A stretch of 23,664 bases of DNA from Cylindrodendrum hubeiense (taxonomy: Eukaryota > Ascomycota > Sordariomycetes > Hypocreales > Nectriaceae): contig JAANBB010000543.1 of NCBI GenBank assembly GCA_014621425.1, positions 1 to 23,664 of the forward strand. Direction: 5' to 3'. A program made the translations under genes and the position numbers. Shown here piece after piece: positions 1 to 9,456 of this stretch. Under the pieces are notes generated by a model, which was given only the letters and a program-made list of their open reading frames with translations, searched no databases and was not told the DNA's origin. The stretch's first letter is position 1; every line of letters starts with the position of its first letter.

Positions 1-347
1 GTCTCAGCAGCCACCGGATTGGGAACTCGAACGATGTGACGGGCGAGCAGAGCCCTACTGGGAGGGCCGCCCGCAGCGGACACCAGGGAATATCCTCGTC
101 ATCGGCGGCGTCCGCTTCGTCGTCATCAGGGTGGCAATCGCAGTCACAGTCTCGGCCGCGGTCGCAGGCGCGGTCGCAGGCGCTGGCGGGAGCTGGAGGA
201 CAGCCAACCAAGAGCAGCAAGCGCGCGGGCTCACGGACGAGGACACGGACGCGGACAGGGACCAGGGCGGGGTGGCTCAGGGGTACGTCGCAGCGGGGAG
301 GCGGCGTCAAACAGGCTGCGGAGGATGATTGGGACGAGCTGGTGTAG
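1..347 (+). CDS. 3' end of unidentified low-complexity protein (partial)
   Basis: An open frame runs from base 3 of the window without a stop to TAG at 345-347, about 114 codons, so the 5' part lies outside. I do not recognise the protein. The visible part is low complexity: a Ser-rich stretch, then Gln/Ser/Arg repeats, an Arg/Thr run (RTRTRTRTGTRAG) and an acidic C-terminus ending EDDWDELV. The acidic-Trp end looks more like a real, functional C-terminus than a chance frame, but composition alone can also keep a GC-rich frame open. No splice site is needed within the visible part. A 9-copy 11-bp repeat begins two bases after the stop. Other reading: non-coding GC-rich sequence that happens to be open. 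Confidence 0.45.
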   Translation, partial: LSSHRIGNSNDVTGEQSPTGRAARSGHQGISSSSAASASSSSGWQSQSQSRPRSQARSQALAGAGGQPTKSSKRAGSRTRTRTRTGTRAGWLRGTSQRGGGVKQAAEDDWDELV

Positions 348-348
348 G

Positions 349-447
349 GCATATCCAGAGCACGTCCAGGGCACGTCTAGGGCACGTCTAGGGCATGCAT
401 AGAGCCTGTCGGGGCAGCGTCTAGGGAGTGTCTAGAGAGTGTCTAGG
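349..447. repeat. 11-bp tandem repeat, 9 copies
   Basis: Nine consecutive 11-bp units fill 349-447, starting two bases after the upstream stop codon. The best-preserved unit is GCACGTCTAGG (371-381 and 382-392). Diverged copies are at 349, 360, 393, 404, 415, 426 and 437, the last two being GAGTGTCTAGA and GAGTGTCTAGG. The period is exact with no indels. If the upstream gene is real, the array lies in its 3' UTR. Confidence 0.9.
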
Positions 448-1272
448 GAGGCCTTACGACAGCATCTGTCACGGTGGGGCACCAGCCACTTGAAACCGCC
501 GCCGCTGCGAGTGGTTCCGCGTGGCCCGCGTGGCCCTGTGTGGCTCCGTGTGGCTCGCGAATCAATCTACCTCGTCTCCCAAATGCCGGGGAGTGGCATG
601 TTTCAGGCCCCCCGCTGGCGTCGCCTGGCGTCGAGCGCTCGTCGCGTTTCCACCAACAATCGATCGGAGGCCATCCCAGCCATCGCGGTGCTACATTCTG
701 GATCTGGGCCCCCGAAACGCTCGTCTTGCCGGGGGCCAACGAAAATATTAATTGGCTGCCCCTGCCGTCCCGGGGCCTCGTCGCTGTGACGGGCTGCACG
801 GGCTGCATCTGCATTGCTGGGCCTGGCGGGACACGGCATCTGGACTGCTGAGCGCTGGAGTCTGTGCCCTTTGAGAGTGTGCCATCGAGTGTGGGCATCC
901 CGTACCCAGTCGTAATTCCTCCGGGCTTTTCCTCCGGGCTTTATGACCATCTCTGCACGTCGTAGTACTCCGTATATTTAATATAATGCCAATGCTGTCG
1001 GCGGCCCCGTCCCCGTCCCCGATCTCCTCACCGTTTCCGTCTTTTTCCCAGCGGTGTTGTTACGGCTGCTAGATTGCACGCCCCTTTCTATTCTTCTCCC
1101 TCCCTTCTCACGCTTCGTTTCTGGCTGTTTGCCTATTCATTCCTTGGGACGCCATTCCTCGTGGTACCCATTCGTGTTTCTCTCCGTCTTCTTTTCCACC
1201 CTCACTCTCATTCTCAATTCTCTTCTATTTTCACCCTTCACCCTTCCCCCTTCCCCTCTTACCACCGCTATA
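448..1272. other. Intergenic region upstream of the ferric reductase
   Basis: No supported gene. The open frames here on both strands have no recognisable content and overlap each other, as expected in GC-rich sequence. At 515-556 there is a loose tandem of CGTGTGGCC/TGTGTGGCT units of about 10 bp. The last 300 bases look like the promoter and leader of the reductase and are listed separately. Confidence 0.6.
966..1272 (+). promoter_or_regulatory. Probable promoter and leader of the ferric reductase
   Basis: TACTCCGTA (966-974) is followed by an AT-rich TATA-like stretch (TATATTTAATATAATG, about 973-988) and a CCAAT at 989-993. A long C/T-rich tract, densest at 1170-1265, then leads to the first in-frame ATG at 1273, as is common before fungal start codons. 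I looked for a GATA-type iron-repressor site (ATCWGATAA) and saw none, so iron control is not shown by the sequence. Confidence 0.5.
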
Positions 1273-3163
1273 ATGGGAGCTGGCTCCCAAGAAGTAGACC
1301 CGGAGGTGGAGCAGTATCACACCTGGGGCGAGGAAGACAATGTTGCGCTGTCCAACTATCTCTTCATCATCTGCGGTGCCGTCTCCGTCGCCGTCATCAT
1401 CTGGAAACTTGCCGATGTCATCAACAAGACTGTTCGAAAAGTCGCCTGTCTCAACAACGACCGCCAGCGATACTTCGCCATCCCGTCCTCGACACTGGCC
1501 TCGGTCAAGCGCCACGTTCTCTACGCCCCCATCTTCCGCAAGAGACACAACCGCGAGATTCAATTGAGCTCTGCCGTCAACATCGGCACGCTGCCCACTC
1601 GCTTTCAGCTGCTCTTCCTCACCTCCTACTTCGCCACCAATGTCGTCTTTTGCGTTATCGACATTCCCTTTGCGCAGACCAACGAAATTGCCGCCGCAGG
1701 GTTGCGCAACCGTGCCGGCGTCCTGTCTGTTCTCAACATGGTATGCCCACACAACCTGCCATGTGCTATATCGTCTGTTTTGTTCCTGTTGCTGACTTGA
1801 CGCCTTGCGATGCACCGAGCAGATCCCGCTTTTCCTTCTCGCTGGACGAAACAACCCTCTCATTCCCCTCTTGGGCATTTCTTTTGATACTTATAATTTG
1901 ATCCACCGCTGGTTCGGCCGTATCGTCATCCTTGAGGCCCTCGTTCACACACTCGCCCACTATCAAAAGGCTATGTGGCAAGCAGCGGCTTTTCAAGCCA
2001 CCTTCAGCCTCCCTTTTCTTCTCTGGGGCTTCGTTGTTAGTTCTCACTTTAGCCTCGGGCCATATGGCCTCGTTCCTAACTGGACCCAATCACTGACTTA
2101 TCACAGGCAACCTGCGCCTTTGTTGGCCTCGGCCTGCAGGCTTTCAGCCCGATTCGACACGCCTATTATGAGGTTTTCAAGATCATCCACATCGCTCTGG
2201 CCATCCTCGCCATTTATGCGCTGTGGATTCACTTGGCGAAGTATGACCAACTTGTATGGGTGAAGGCCGCCGCAGGACTCTGGATTGCGGATCGAGCCCT
2301 TCGTGTCTTGCGCGTGCTCCGATCTCACGTCGCCGGTTCGCGATCGAGGACCATCGTTGAGGCATTGCCAGGTAACGCCGTTCGGTTGACTATGACCCTG
2401 GCTCGCCCCTGGAGTGCCCGTCCAGGACAGCACGCCTACCTGTACATGCCCAGTCTCACGCCTCTGGCAATCCCATCCCTTCTCAATCGCCTGGGTCGAT
2501 GGTGTTGAGGACTCAAAGACGGAGAGGCTGGCAAGCACTCGCCAGGACCTCATGGCCCCGCAGCAGATGCGTGTGTCGTACATCATCCGCGCCAGAACTG
2601 GCTTCACCGATTCCCTGTACAAGAAGGCCTTAGCGGCACCAGGAGGCAGGCTGGAGACGACTTGCTTCTCCGAAGGCCCCTACGGCGGTCATCACTCACT
2701 GGATTCTTACGGCACGGCTGTTCTCTTTGCCGGCGGCGTAGGCATCACACATCAGGTCCCCTACGTTCAGCACCTAGTTGCTGGATACAGCGAGGGCACT
2801 GTGGCAACTCGGAAGATCCTGCTAGTCTGGACGATTCAGAGCCCTGAGCACCTCGAGTGGATTCGCCCGTGGATGACCGAGATTCTGGCCATGGATAAGA
2901 GGAGGGACGTGTTGCGAATCATGCTATTCGTTAGCCAGCCTCGGTCAACAAAGGAAATCCACAGCCCCTCGTCGACGGTACAAATGTTCCCCGGACGCCC
3001 CAACATCGATACCCTCCTGTCTATGGAGCAAGAGCACCAAGTCGGAACCATGGCTGTCTCTGTGTGCGGCCCGGGTGCTCTAGGCGATGAGGTGCGACGA
3101 GCAGTGCGAGCCCGCCAGGACCGCAGCAGCATCGACTTCATTGAGGAGGCATTCACGTGGTAG
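1273..3163 (+). CDS. Ferric/metalloreductase (FRE family), with a probable one-base frameshift
   Basis: Plasma-membrane flavocytochrome that would pass electrons from NAD(P)H through FAD and two haems to ferric or cupric ions. Exons: 1273-1740, 1823-2035 and 2107-3163, with introns 1741-1822 (GTATGC..CAG) and 2036-2106 (GTTAGT..CAG); about 578 aa once the frameshift is allowed for. The ferric-reductase transmembrane domain covers roughly residues 110-270. It has two histidine pairs spaced 14 residues apart, H184/H198 and H255/H269, as expected for bis-haem binding. The FAD-binding domain has GQHAYLYMPS, then HPFSIAW. The NAD-binding part has GPYGG, FAGGVGIT and CGPGALGDEV, and the protein ends FIEEAFTW, typical of the family. 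Between YLYMPSLT (frame 1, up to 2460) and LWQSHPF (frame 2, from 2462) the frame slips by one base, with no room for an intron. Either the assembly has an error or the allele is broken. Confidence 0.85.
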
Positions 3164-4370
3164 TATTATGGCGAGCCATCCCTGCTGCTACGTTCCCGAG
3201 CATCCCTGGCAAAATGAGCCCTCACAAGGCCGATGAGTGACCATCTTGGTTCAATTACTTTGTATTTTAGATCTACCTGTATCTACATTCTTTTCGCAGC
3301 CCCGGTGCATACCTACCAATCGAGACTCTCGACAGCCACATATAGTAAATCAGGAGAGGCATGATCAAGTTTCAATTTTCGCACACCATGTTTTGTGACG
3401 GGATAGTACGCACGCCTCGTTTTGTTTGCGTGACTTTTGTTTCCTTTTTAATTTATTCCTTTGCATCAAGGAACGCGCTCCCTTGTCGCAAACAAGTGAG
3501 AACATGAAACACGCAGAAACTGAACATCACGAATTGGGCAGCTACCATGGCCATGGCTCCATCGCAGATAAGACCACTTTGACTTCTTGGAAAACATAGG
3601 TACCCAGGTACCTCGGCACCCAGGTTGCAGAGCGACAGGCACACGTTCGTGCGACAGGGATCGACGTCGCTAATTATCGTGTGTGTCTGATGGCGCTGTG
3701 GCGAAACGGACATCATCTCTCGCAGCCGCCAGGTCCCCCGGCCGGCAGGAGATCAAACAGCGGACTAATCTCAAGCCCGATCCCACGAGTTAGACGATGA
3801 CCAGCTGTGAGGGTGGCTGCAGGGGACGGGACGATCTCCTTTGAGACCTGCATACATATAGTAAGGGGAGGGAAAGTCGACGAGGAAAGATCCATCCCCT
3901 CCCTCCCCTCCCTCCCCTCCCAGCAGCCTGCTCGGCAATTAAGGCCCTATCTATGGTCTCAGGCAAGGTCCCGTTGGTTCGTGATAAATGCGGGTACCAT
4001 GTGTCTGTGCCGGGTTGGCTGGCCCGATTCCATCTCGTGGCTGGCTGGTGCTGCAATGCTGACATCATCCCTCGGCGCCCGCCCCGCAAATAGGCATTCC
4101 CAAACCGTAATTCAGTAGCTGCCTATCTGCCTAGATAAGGCAGGCCAAGGCTCTCTATCGGGTTTCCCCATGCATGTATTGAATGGGGCGCGCCGCCATC
4201 GGTCCAACAGGGTCGCGCGACACACTCCCCGTGACGTGCCTGCCAGCCCCTCAGCCTCGGTCGTTGACCCGACCTCATCCCCGTGCCCTTTGTCTCCGTA
4301 GACTTCATCTCTTCCCATCACCTAGCTCTATCAGCATCATCGTCCACCGCGTTCGGTGCCATCCATCACA
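3164..4370. other. Intergenic region between reductase and transporter
   Basis: No supported gene; the open frames of 60-103 codons here show no motif and lack neighbouring exons. There is a KpnI-like inverted motif GGTACCCAGGTACC near 3600-3612 and a CCCTCCCTCC tract at about 3894-3920. The stretch before 4371 is the probable leader of the transporter; it ends CATCACAATGGC, a good fungal start context. Confidence 0.6.
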
Positions 4371-5719
4371 ATGGCGTCGCCGGGCCTTATCCCGTTTCTT
4401 GTAGCCATGATGCTGCTGACAGGTGTTTGCAATACCCTGTTGACCAAGTACCAGGTATGACGACACCTGAAGCTGCCCCAGTGACGTGTGGTGATTGACA
4501 TCCATTAGGACAACCAATGCGTACGCAACTGTGGCCCCGACGATGCACCGATCGAGCGAGCCTTTTTCAATCAGCCCGTTCTTCAAACGGCCCAGATGTT
4601 CATCGGCGAGATGGGCTGTTGGCTTGTCGTCGGCCTGATGGCTCTCTGGCGCCGCGCTTCAGGTTCTGGTGCCCCAACCGAACAAGGTTACGAGGCTGTC
4701 AACACCACCGAGACGTCGGACCCGACCGCCGAGGAGGATAATGATAGAAGCAAGCTCCTTGGCTCGTCCCAAGGTTCCCTTCTCAAGGGCTACCGAATAG
4801 TGCTTCTGGCCCTTCCTGCCATCAGTGATATCTGCGGCACTACCCTCATGAATGCCGGCCTTCTCATGGTTGCTGCCTCAATTTACCAGATGACGAGAGG
4901 CGCCCTGGTCCTCTTTGTCGGTCTGTTCAGTGTCATGTTCCTTGGTCGCCGCCTCTGGCTCTTCCAGTGGGTCTCCCTGTTCGGCGTGGTCCTCGGTGTC
5001 GCCGTCGTCGGCCTGGCGGGAGCCATTTGGCCCGACGAAAAGCCAGAATCATCCCTCCAGGGAAGGTTGGAAACTGATGGCGGCCTCTCGGATGGCTCCA
5101 GGGCCATTGTCGGTGTTCTCCTTATTGCAGGGGCCCAGATCTTTACTGCCACGCAGTTTGTTCTCGAGGAATGGATCCTGGAGAACTCTCCCATCGAGCC
5201 TATCCGGGTAGTTGGCTGGGAAGGCCTCTTTGGGTTTACCGTCACCCTCCTAGGCATGTTGGTTATGCACTTCTCGGTTGGCGCCACCGACGCGGGAAGA
5301 TATGGCCCCTTTGACATTGTTGAAGGATGGCGTCAGATGACCGAAAACAAACAGATCCTAATGTCAAGCATTCTCATCATGATCAGTATCGGGTACGAAG
5401 ACCCCCCCCCCTTCATGCTACTAGGATGTTAGCTAATCATGTTGTTTGCAGTGGTTTCAATTTCTTTGGACTGTCTGTGACCCGGACTGTCAGCGCTACC
5501 TCAAGGTCGACTATCGACACCTGTAGAACTCTCTTCATCTGGGTTGTATCGCTCGGTCTGGGCTGGGAGTCATTCAAGTGGCTTCAAATTCTCGGCTTCG
5601 CCCTGTTGGTATACTTTACTTTTCTTTTCAACGGCATCGTGCAGCCGCCGCTCAAGAGCCTGCGTGTCGACGAGGAAATCGAGCAGCTTTTGCCTGAGGA
5701 GCCTATTGAGCACCAATGA
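4371..5719 (+). CDS. SLC35F6-like drug/metabolite-superfamily transporter
   Basis: Multi-span membrane protein resembling SLC35F6 (C2orf18), a member of the nucleotide-sugar/EamA transporter superfamily that sits in lysosomal or endomembranes in animals; its substrate is not established. Exons: 4371-4454, 4509-5392 and 5452-5719, giving 411 aa. Introns are 4455-4508 (GTATGA..TAG) and 5393-5451 (GTACGA..CAG, with a CTAAT branch-like site and a 10-C run). Family features are the N-terminal helix ending NTLLTKYQDNQC, the following FNQPVLQTAQMFIGE, and later helices such as TLMNAGLLMVAASIYQMTRG. GFNFFGLSVTRTVSATSRST lies near the last intron. A charged loop (residues ~85-120) separates the early helices. 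The C-terminus is short and acidic. Family placement is firm; function in this fungus is inferred. Confidence 0.88.
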
Positions 5720-6075
5720 TAGATATCATCATGCATGGAAGGACATGGAGAATAGGACATGGGGAATAGAGTGGTCTGGCGATGGGTGTTTGGTTACATG
5801 AGCCGCAGCGGCGCACCGGGAGTTTGACACTGTTATTTGATGTAGATTGTGATAGTCATAGGGAAATCTAGCCTAGAAATTGAATTGGTGCAACATATCG
5901 GCTGTGAAAGCAAACCAGAAAGAAAAACACCCCATTCGCCGTAAACAATGCTCGCAACCAGACCGAGAACACAGGATAGGCCGACCGTCCCATGAACGCC
6001 ACTACAGAATGTCAAGCTCAGACTTGACGTCGTCTTAGGCCCTGCTCGCAAAAGCCAAGGGCTTTGCCTTGGTAC
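5720..6075. other. Convergent intergenic region (transporter / Yippee)
   Basis: 3' flank shared by the transporter (+) and the Yippee gene (-). I see no gene, RNA or repeat; the only open frame of any length (72 codons, minus strand) has no recognisable content. Confidence 0.6.
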
Positions 6076-6509
6076 TCAAGTGACGTTGCACAAAAGCTCA
6101 GCCTCGAGAATGAACTTGCCCTCCTTGTACTTCTCGGATGGCTCGTAAGCCTTGTCATACTTCCAGCCGACCGTCTCCTTGCACTGACGACAGGCAATAT
6201 CGCGAACCACGTGACGGCCGGTGGTCATGTTTCGCTCGTTGGGGGCACCCGTGTCGATGTTGACGACGCTGTGGAAGAGATAGGCCTTACCATGCTGGCC
6301 ACGGAAGTTCTGGGGAGTCGTCAGTTTCCAGTCCTGGAGATACAAGCCAAGATGGAGGCGAATGCGGAAGGGGATGGGGAGAGTGGTAGGCAGAGAGGGG
6401 GGATGCGCACGCGGCTGATGATGTCCTCGTGGTTTGCGAGGTGAGCCTTGCATGACTTGCAGCCGTAGATCTTGCTGCTGTTCAGATAGGTGTTGTATGC
6501 CAGCCCCAT
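6076..6509 (-). CDS. Yippee-like zinc-binding protein
   Basis: Small conserved eukaryotic protein of the Yippee/Mis18/cereblon fold. Two exons on the minus strand, 6509-6411 and 6309-6076, are split by intron 6410-6310 (GTGCGC..CAG), giving 110 aa, the usual length. The zinc motif matches the family exactly: CKSC at residues 17-20 and CRQC at 73-76, separated by 52 residues. Other hallmarks are YGCKSCKAHLANHEDIISR before the intron, FRGQHGKAYLF just after it, and GWKYDKAYEPSEKYKEGKF near the end. The intron is in phase 0 and falls at the IISR/NFRGQ boundary. Its molecular function is poorly defined; in other organisms members are linked to cell-cycle and ubiquitin-ligase biology. A 14-bp repeat lies about 100 bp upstream of its ATG. 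Confidence 0.93.
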
Positions 6510-6610
6510 GATGCCGGGGCTGCGGTCGGTTTGTGGGGTCGTGGCAGCGGACGCGAAACGGTTAGGGCTTCCGGGGACGACGAAGACCGCGGCGGTGGAG
6601 TTGGGGGACG

Positions 6611-6650
6611 GGAGGTGCGAGTTAGGAGGTGCGAGTTGGGAGGTGCGAGG
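6611..6650. repeat. 14-bp tandem repeat, about 3 copies
   Basis: GGAGGTGCGAGTTA (6611-6624), GGAGGTGCGAGTTG (6625-6638) and a partial GGAGGTGCGAGG (6639-6650). It sits about 100-140 bp upstream of the Yippee start codon, so it may lie in its promoter or leader. Confidence 0.85.
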
Positions 6651-6825
6651 TTCAGGACGACGCTATCGAGCCCGGTCGGTTGAGGAGGAGTGTGGATGAC
6701 TGCCGGGGTAGGTCGTCATGAGGTCGGAGGACGTCAGGCGGAGGCGGAGCGGGCGGGGGCCTCAGTGGGGTTGCCTATTGCTGAGCTACGTCCTGAAAGC
6801 AGACATGTGTAGCAGAAGGTACCTA

Positions 6826-6898
6826 CAGTACCGACCAACCAACCAACCTACCCACCTACCGACCAACCTACAGCCTACCAGCCTACCAACCAAACTCC
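6826..6898. repeat. CAAC/CTAC-rich tetranucleotide tract
   Basis: Imperfect microsatellite of ACCA/ACCT units (CCAACCAACCAACCTACCC and similar) over about 70 bases. The same TACC-type motif recurs at 12974-13016, 14355-14370, 14727-14765 and 18961-18975. Confidence 0.75.
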
Positions 6899-7409
6899 CA
6901 ACAGAGGTACAACAATGTCGATATATCGCCTGTTGCGTACCCAAGTACCTCTCTGGACAGCGCTGGTCTCCATTGAAGCACCGGCTTACTTACACCCATG
7001 GAGCTTCATCGCGATCAGCCCCAGGCATTTAGGTTAGCCCACAATGGTGGACGCCCTGCTTGCTCGGGAACAGTCCGTATGGCGGTTTGCCCCCTTGCAT
7101 AAGGGAGAGGTATTCCTTTCGTCAACAGTCGTGACCTCGGTAAATCAGTCTTCTTTTACGAATGTAGCTTCTCGACTGAGCAACTGGCACATGCTTCACC
7201 GGGTGATCCAGACACTTCCCATTTCGAATGATCCAACGGTCGACGAGCATCGCCGAGTTTTTGATACATGTACCTAAGTCCGGAACCATACCAAGTCCCA
7301 AATGACACGCTATTAAATAAATATTCTATAAGAATGCGGCTTCCCAAACAATCTCGTACGCCCTATCCGAGCCAACCTGGGTTTGCCTCATCGGTTCCCG
7401 ACCGAGGTC

Positions 7410-8761
7410 TCACTTTTTGGCCTTCTCTCCACCGTCTTCCTTTAATTCCTTGTCCTTGATGTTATTATAATGCCAAATGCCTTGTTCCCTGTCCGTCTCT
7501 AGCTTCTGCATATCTTCGGGACTGACGGGCACACCTTCGATGCCCTTCACGCTCTTTCCTTCAATGAACATCATGACTCCTCCGACTGCAGCCACAACAC
7601 AGGCGAGTGCGACGAAGAAGCCAGTTGACCAACTAGGTCGGTCATATCGGTTCAGCCCCCACATGAATCCACACAGGCAACATTGCAAAAATGTATTCCA
7701 AACCATGAGCCAAATGACCGCATCCATCTTCCACAGTTTGGTTTCCGGGGCTCGTACAGCGGTAAGAGGGGCGTCGGGGATCTTGCTTTCGGGGTAAGGT
7801 ATCGCGCTCAGCGGAGCTGAACCTAACGAATCCATGACATTCTGCGGTCCTAGGTCTATCGGCAGGTCGACTGAGCCGGGAAGTCGAAACCACCCGCGAT
7901 GGATACCAGCTAGGCGCCTGAGAGCGATGACATCGCCCTTCACTCGATACTGCAGAAGAAAGTAAAGGTCCCGGAAACGCCAGGGGGCCAGCCCGAATCC
8001 TGTGACGCAGAAGAGAGCGTTCAGGATCTGTGAGTCCCACTCGATCCACTTCCGTCTGGGGGAGTTGATATTGTTGCATGTCGGGTGGCACATCGCGGGA
8101 GACGCATTGCTACTAGGTGTTAGCATATATCCAAGTCAATCGGTATTTAATGGTTTCCTCACCAGAGTAATAGGAAAAGCATTCCACCCCAAGCAACAAC
8201 ATTAAGGCCGTAGATGATGACGAGGAAACCCACGGGCGTCAAGAAGTAGCGCCAGGATGCACGTAGTCCTCTCGACGTAGACTGAGCGAATGAATAGCTC
8301 GGGGGAAAGTGGTAGCCATTAGGAAACGGCGCAGCGGCGGCTGGCTCGCCGGTCAGATTCTTATTCATCCCAGACGGCGGAGGCGTGCTGTGTGTCTCGG
8401 CAGATGACGATTCCTCAATGACAGCCGGTACCGTATTGCGCCTCGGGATGTCGTCGGTCGCTGCGGAGGGCTGTGGTGACGACAAATCCGCCGAAGGGGT
8501 TCTGGAGAGAGGCGCAGTCGGATGCGTGAGGACTGAGGCAGCGAACGATCCGGTTGCGGCGACGAAGCCGGTGGGCAGGTCGGATTGCTCGAAGCTCTGG
8601 GAGACGCGGCGAAGACGACCACTCAGCGACGATGAGGCGGCAGGGCGATTTGCGACAGGAGAGGGAGGATCGGAATTGTCTGGACGGGGCGAAGACTTGG
8701 CCGGGGAGGATGAGGGTTCGACGGGGGGGAAGGGCTCTGTCTCGCTGTTGGAAGTCGGCAT
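7410..8761 (-). CDS. DUF2985-type fungal integral membrane protein
   Basis: Fungal membrane protein of a family without known function (recalled as DUF2985). Exon 1 is 8761-8163, the intron starts at 8162 (GTGAGG), and exon 2 runs to TGA at 7412-7410; about 432 aa. The acceptor is a tandem TAGTAG, so exon 2 starts at 8112 or 8109, both in frame; the second gives LLLCNASPAMC, as I recall for the family. The first ~160 residues are a Ser/Pro-rich, probably disordered cytosolic region. Then comes a helix-forming block (YFLTPVGFLVIIYGLNVVAW), the core NALFCVTGFGLAPWRFRDLY with LLQYRVKGDV, and two more helices near WLMVWNTFLQCCLCGFMWGL and FFVALACVVAAVGGVMMF. The tail is charged and Lys-rich. I chose MPTSNSE as the start; the frame stays open upstream to an ATG at 8989, so a longer protein is possible. 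Shares a 695-bp divergent promoter region with the Sen15 gene. Confidence 0.88.
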
Positions 8762-9456
8762 GGTAGAGATCAACAGCCTTCTGGATGAAGGGAGGCAGGT
8801 GGTTTTATGGACCAGCCGTCCAATGCGACTAAGTGTAATGAGGCGGGACCCAGTCCGATCGAAGTGGGAGCTGCTGGGGAACGTGGTATGGCGGCTGGGC
8901 GAGTGCCCAGGGCCATCAAAGGCGCAGGCCGTATTTAAAACCAGGTCCGTGACAGCGCACCCAAACACCTGTAAAGTCAAAGGTTCCAAGCAAGGCCTGT
9001 ACGTGGTAGAAAGTAGCTAGCGGAGACGCCAAGGCAGTGGCAAACCCAGGGGGGAGGGGGCGACATACCTAGGGCTGGGTACCTCTGTAGTGTGGCTCCA
9101 GCCAAACGGTACCGGCCCGCAAAGTCCCTCACATCCCCCAATCTTTCGTCGCCGGGCTCGACCGAGACTCTTCCTCTCCAATTATAACCTGACGTGGTCT
9201 CGCCAATTTGCTCGAAGCTTTTTCTCGTCATTCCGTGGAAATCAACCCATCAGAACGGAGCCTTTACGCGTATTTGGCACAGCCAAGAGTGCGCTTGCGT
9301 ATTGCGTTTTGCCTCCACCACAGACTGCGGCTCCTTGATACCCGTTTCCTGGTTCCTTGATCGTTTTCACTCCTCCCACCACACACACATCCACGTATAC
9401 ATCGGACCCTGAGTGCCTTGGCAGCTGTGCCAGAATCAAGCCGTCTCTTGCTCAGC
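8762..9456. promoter_or_regulatory. Divergent promoter region (DUF2985 / Sen15)
   Basis: Upstream DNA shared by the DUF2985 gene (-) and the Sen15 gene (+). A GTATTTAAAA near 8931-8940 and an inverted TAGGGCTGGGTACC (9070-9083) are visible, but no clear TATA box for either gene. A C/A-rich stretch (CTCCCACCACACACACATCC, 9371-9390) lies about 70 bp before the Sen15 start. Confidence 0.45.

Larger units (their letters stand above)
6510..7409. other. Intergenic region between Yippee and DUF2985 genes
   Basis: No supported gene. The left part is the upstream flank of Yippee (-) and the right part the 3' flank of the DUF2985 gene (-). It holds two repeat tracts, listed separately. Open frames of 60-104 codons are unsupported. 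Confidence 0.6.

Noticed and set aside
349..447. CTAGGG-like repeats as possible telomere sequence
   Set aside because: The period is 11 bp, not 6, and the units do not contain TTAGGG; coding genes lie on both sides.
443..950. Open frames of 115-151 codons on both strands
   Set aside because: They overlap each other on opposite strands, begin near repeats and have no recognisable domain.
1231..1878. 215-codon minus-strand frame across the reductase
   Set aside because: It is antisense to well-supported reductase exon 1, runs through its splice sites, and has no motif.
3807..4118. 103-codon plus-strand frame between reductase and transporter
   Set aside because: No motif, includes the CCCTCCCTCC tract, and overlaps an equally long minus-strand frame.
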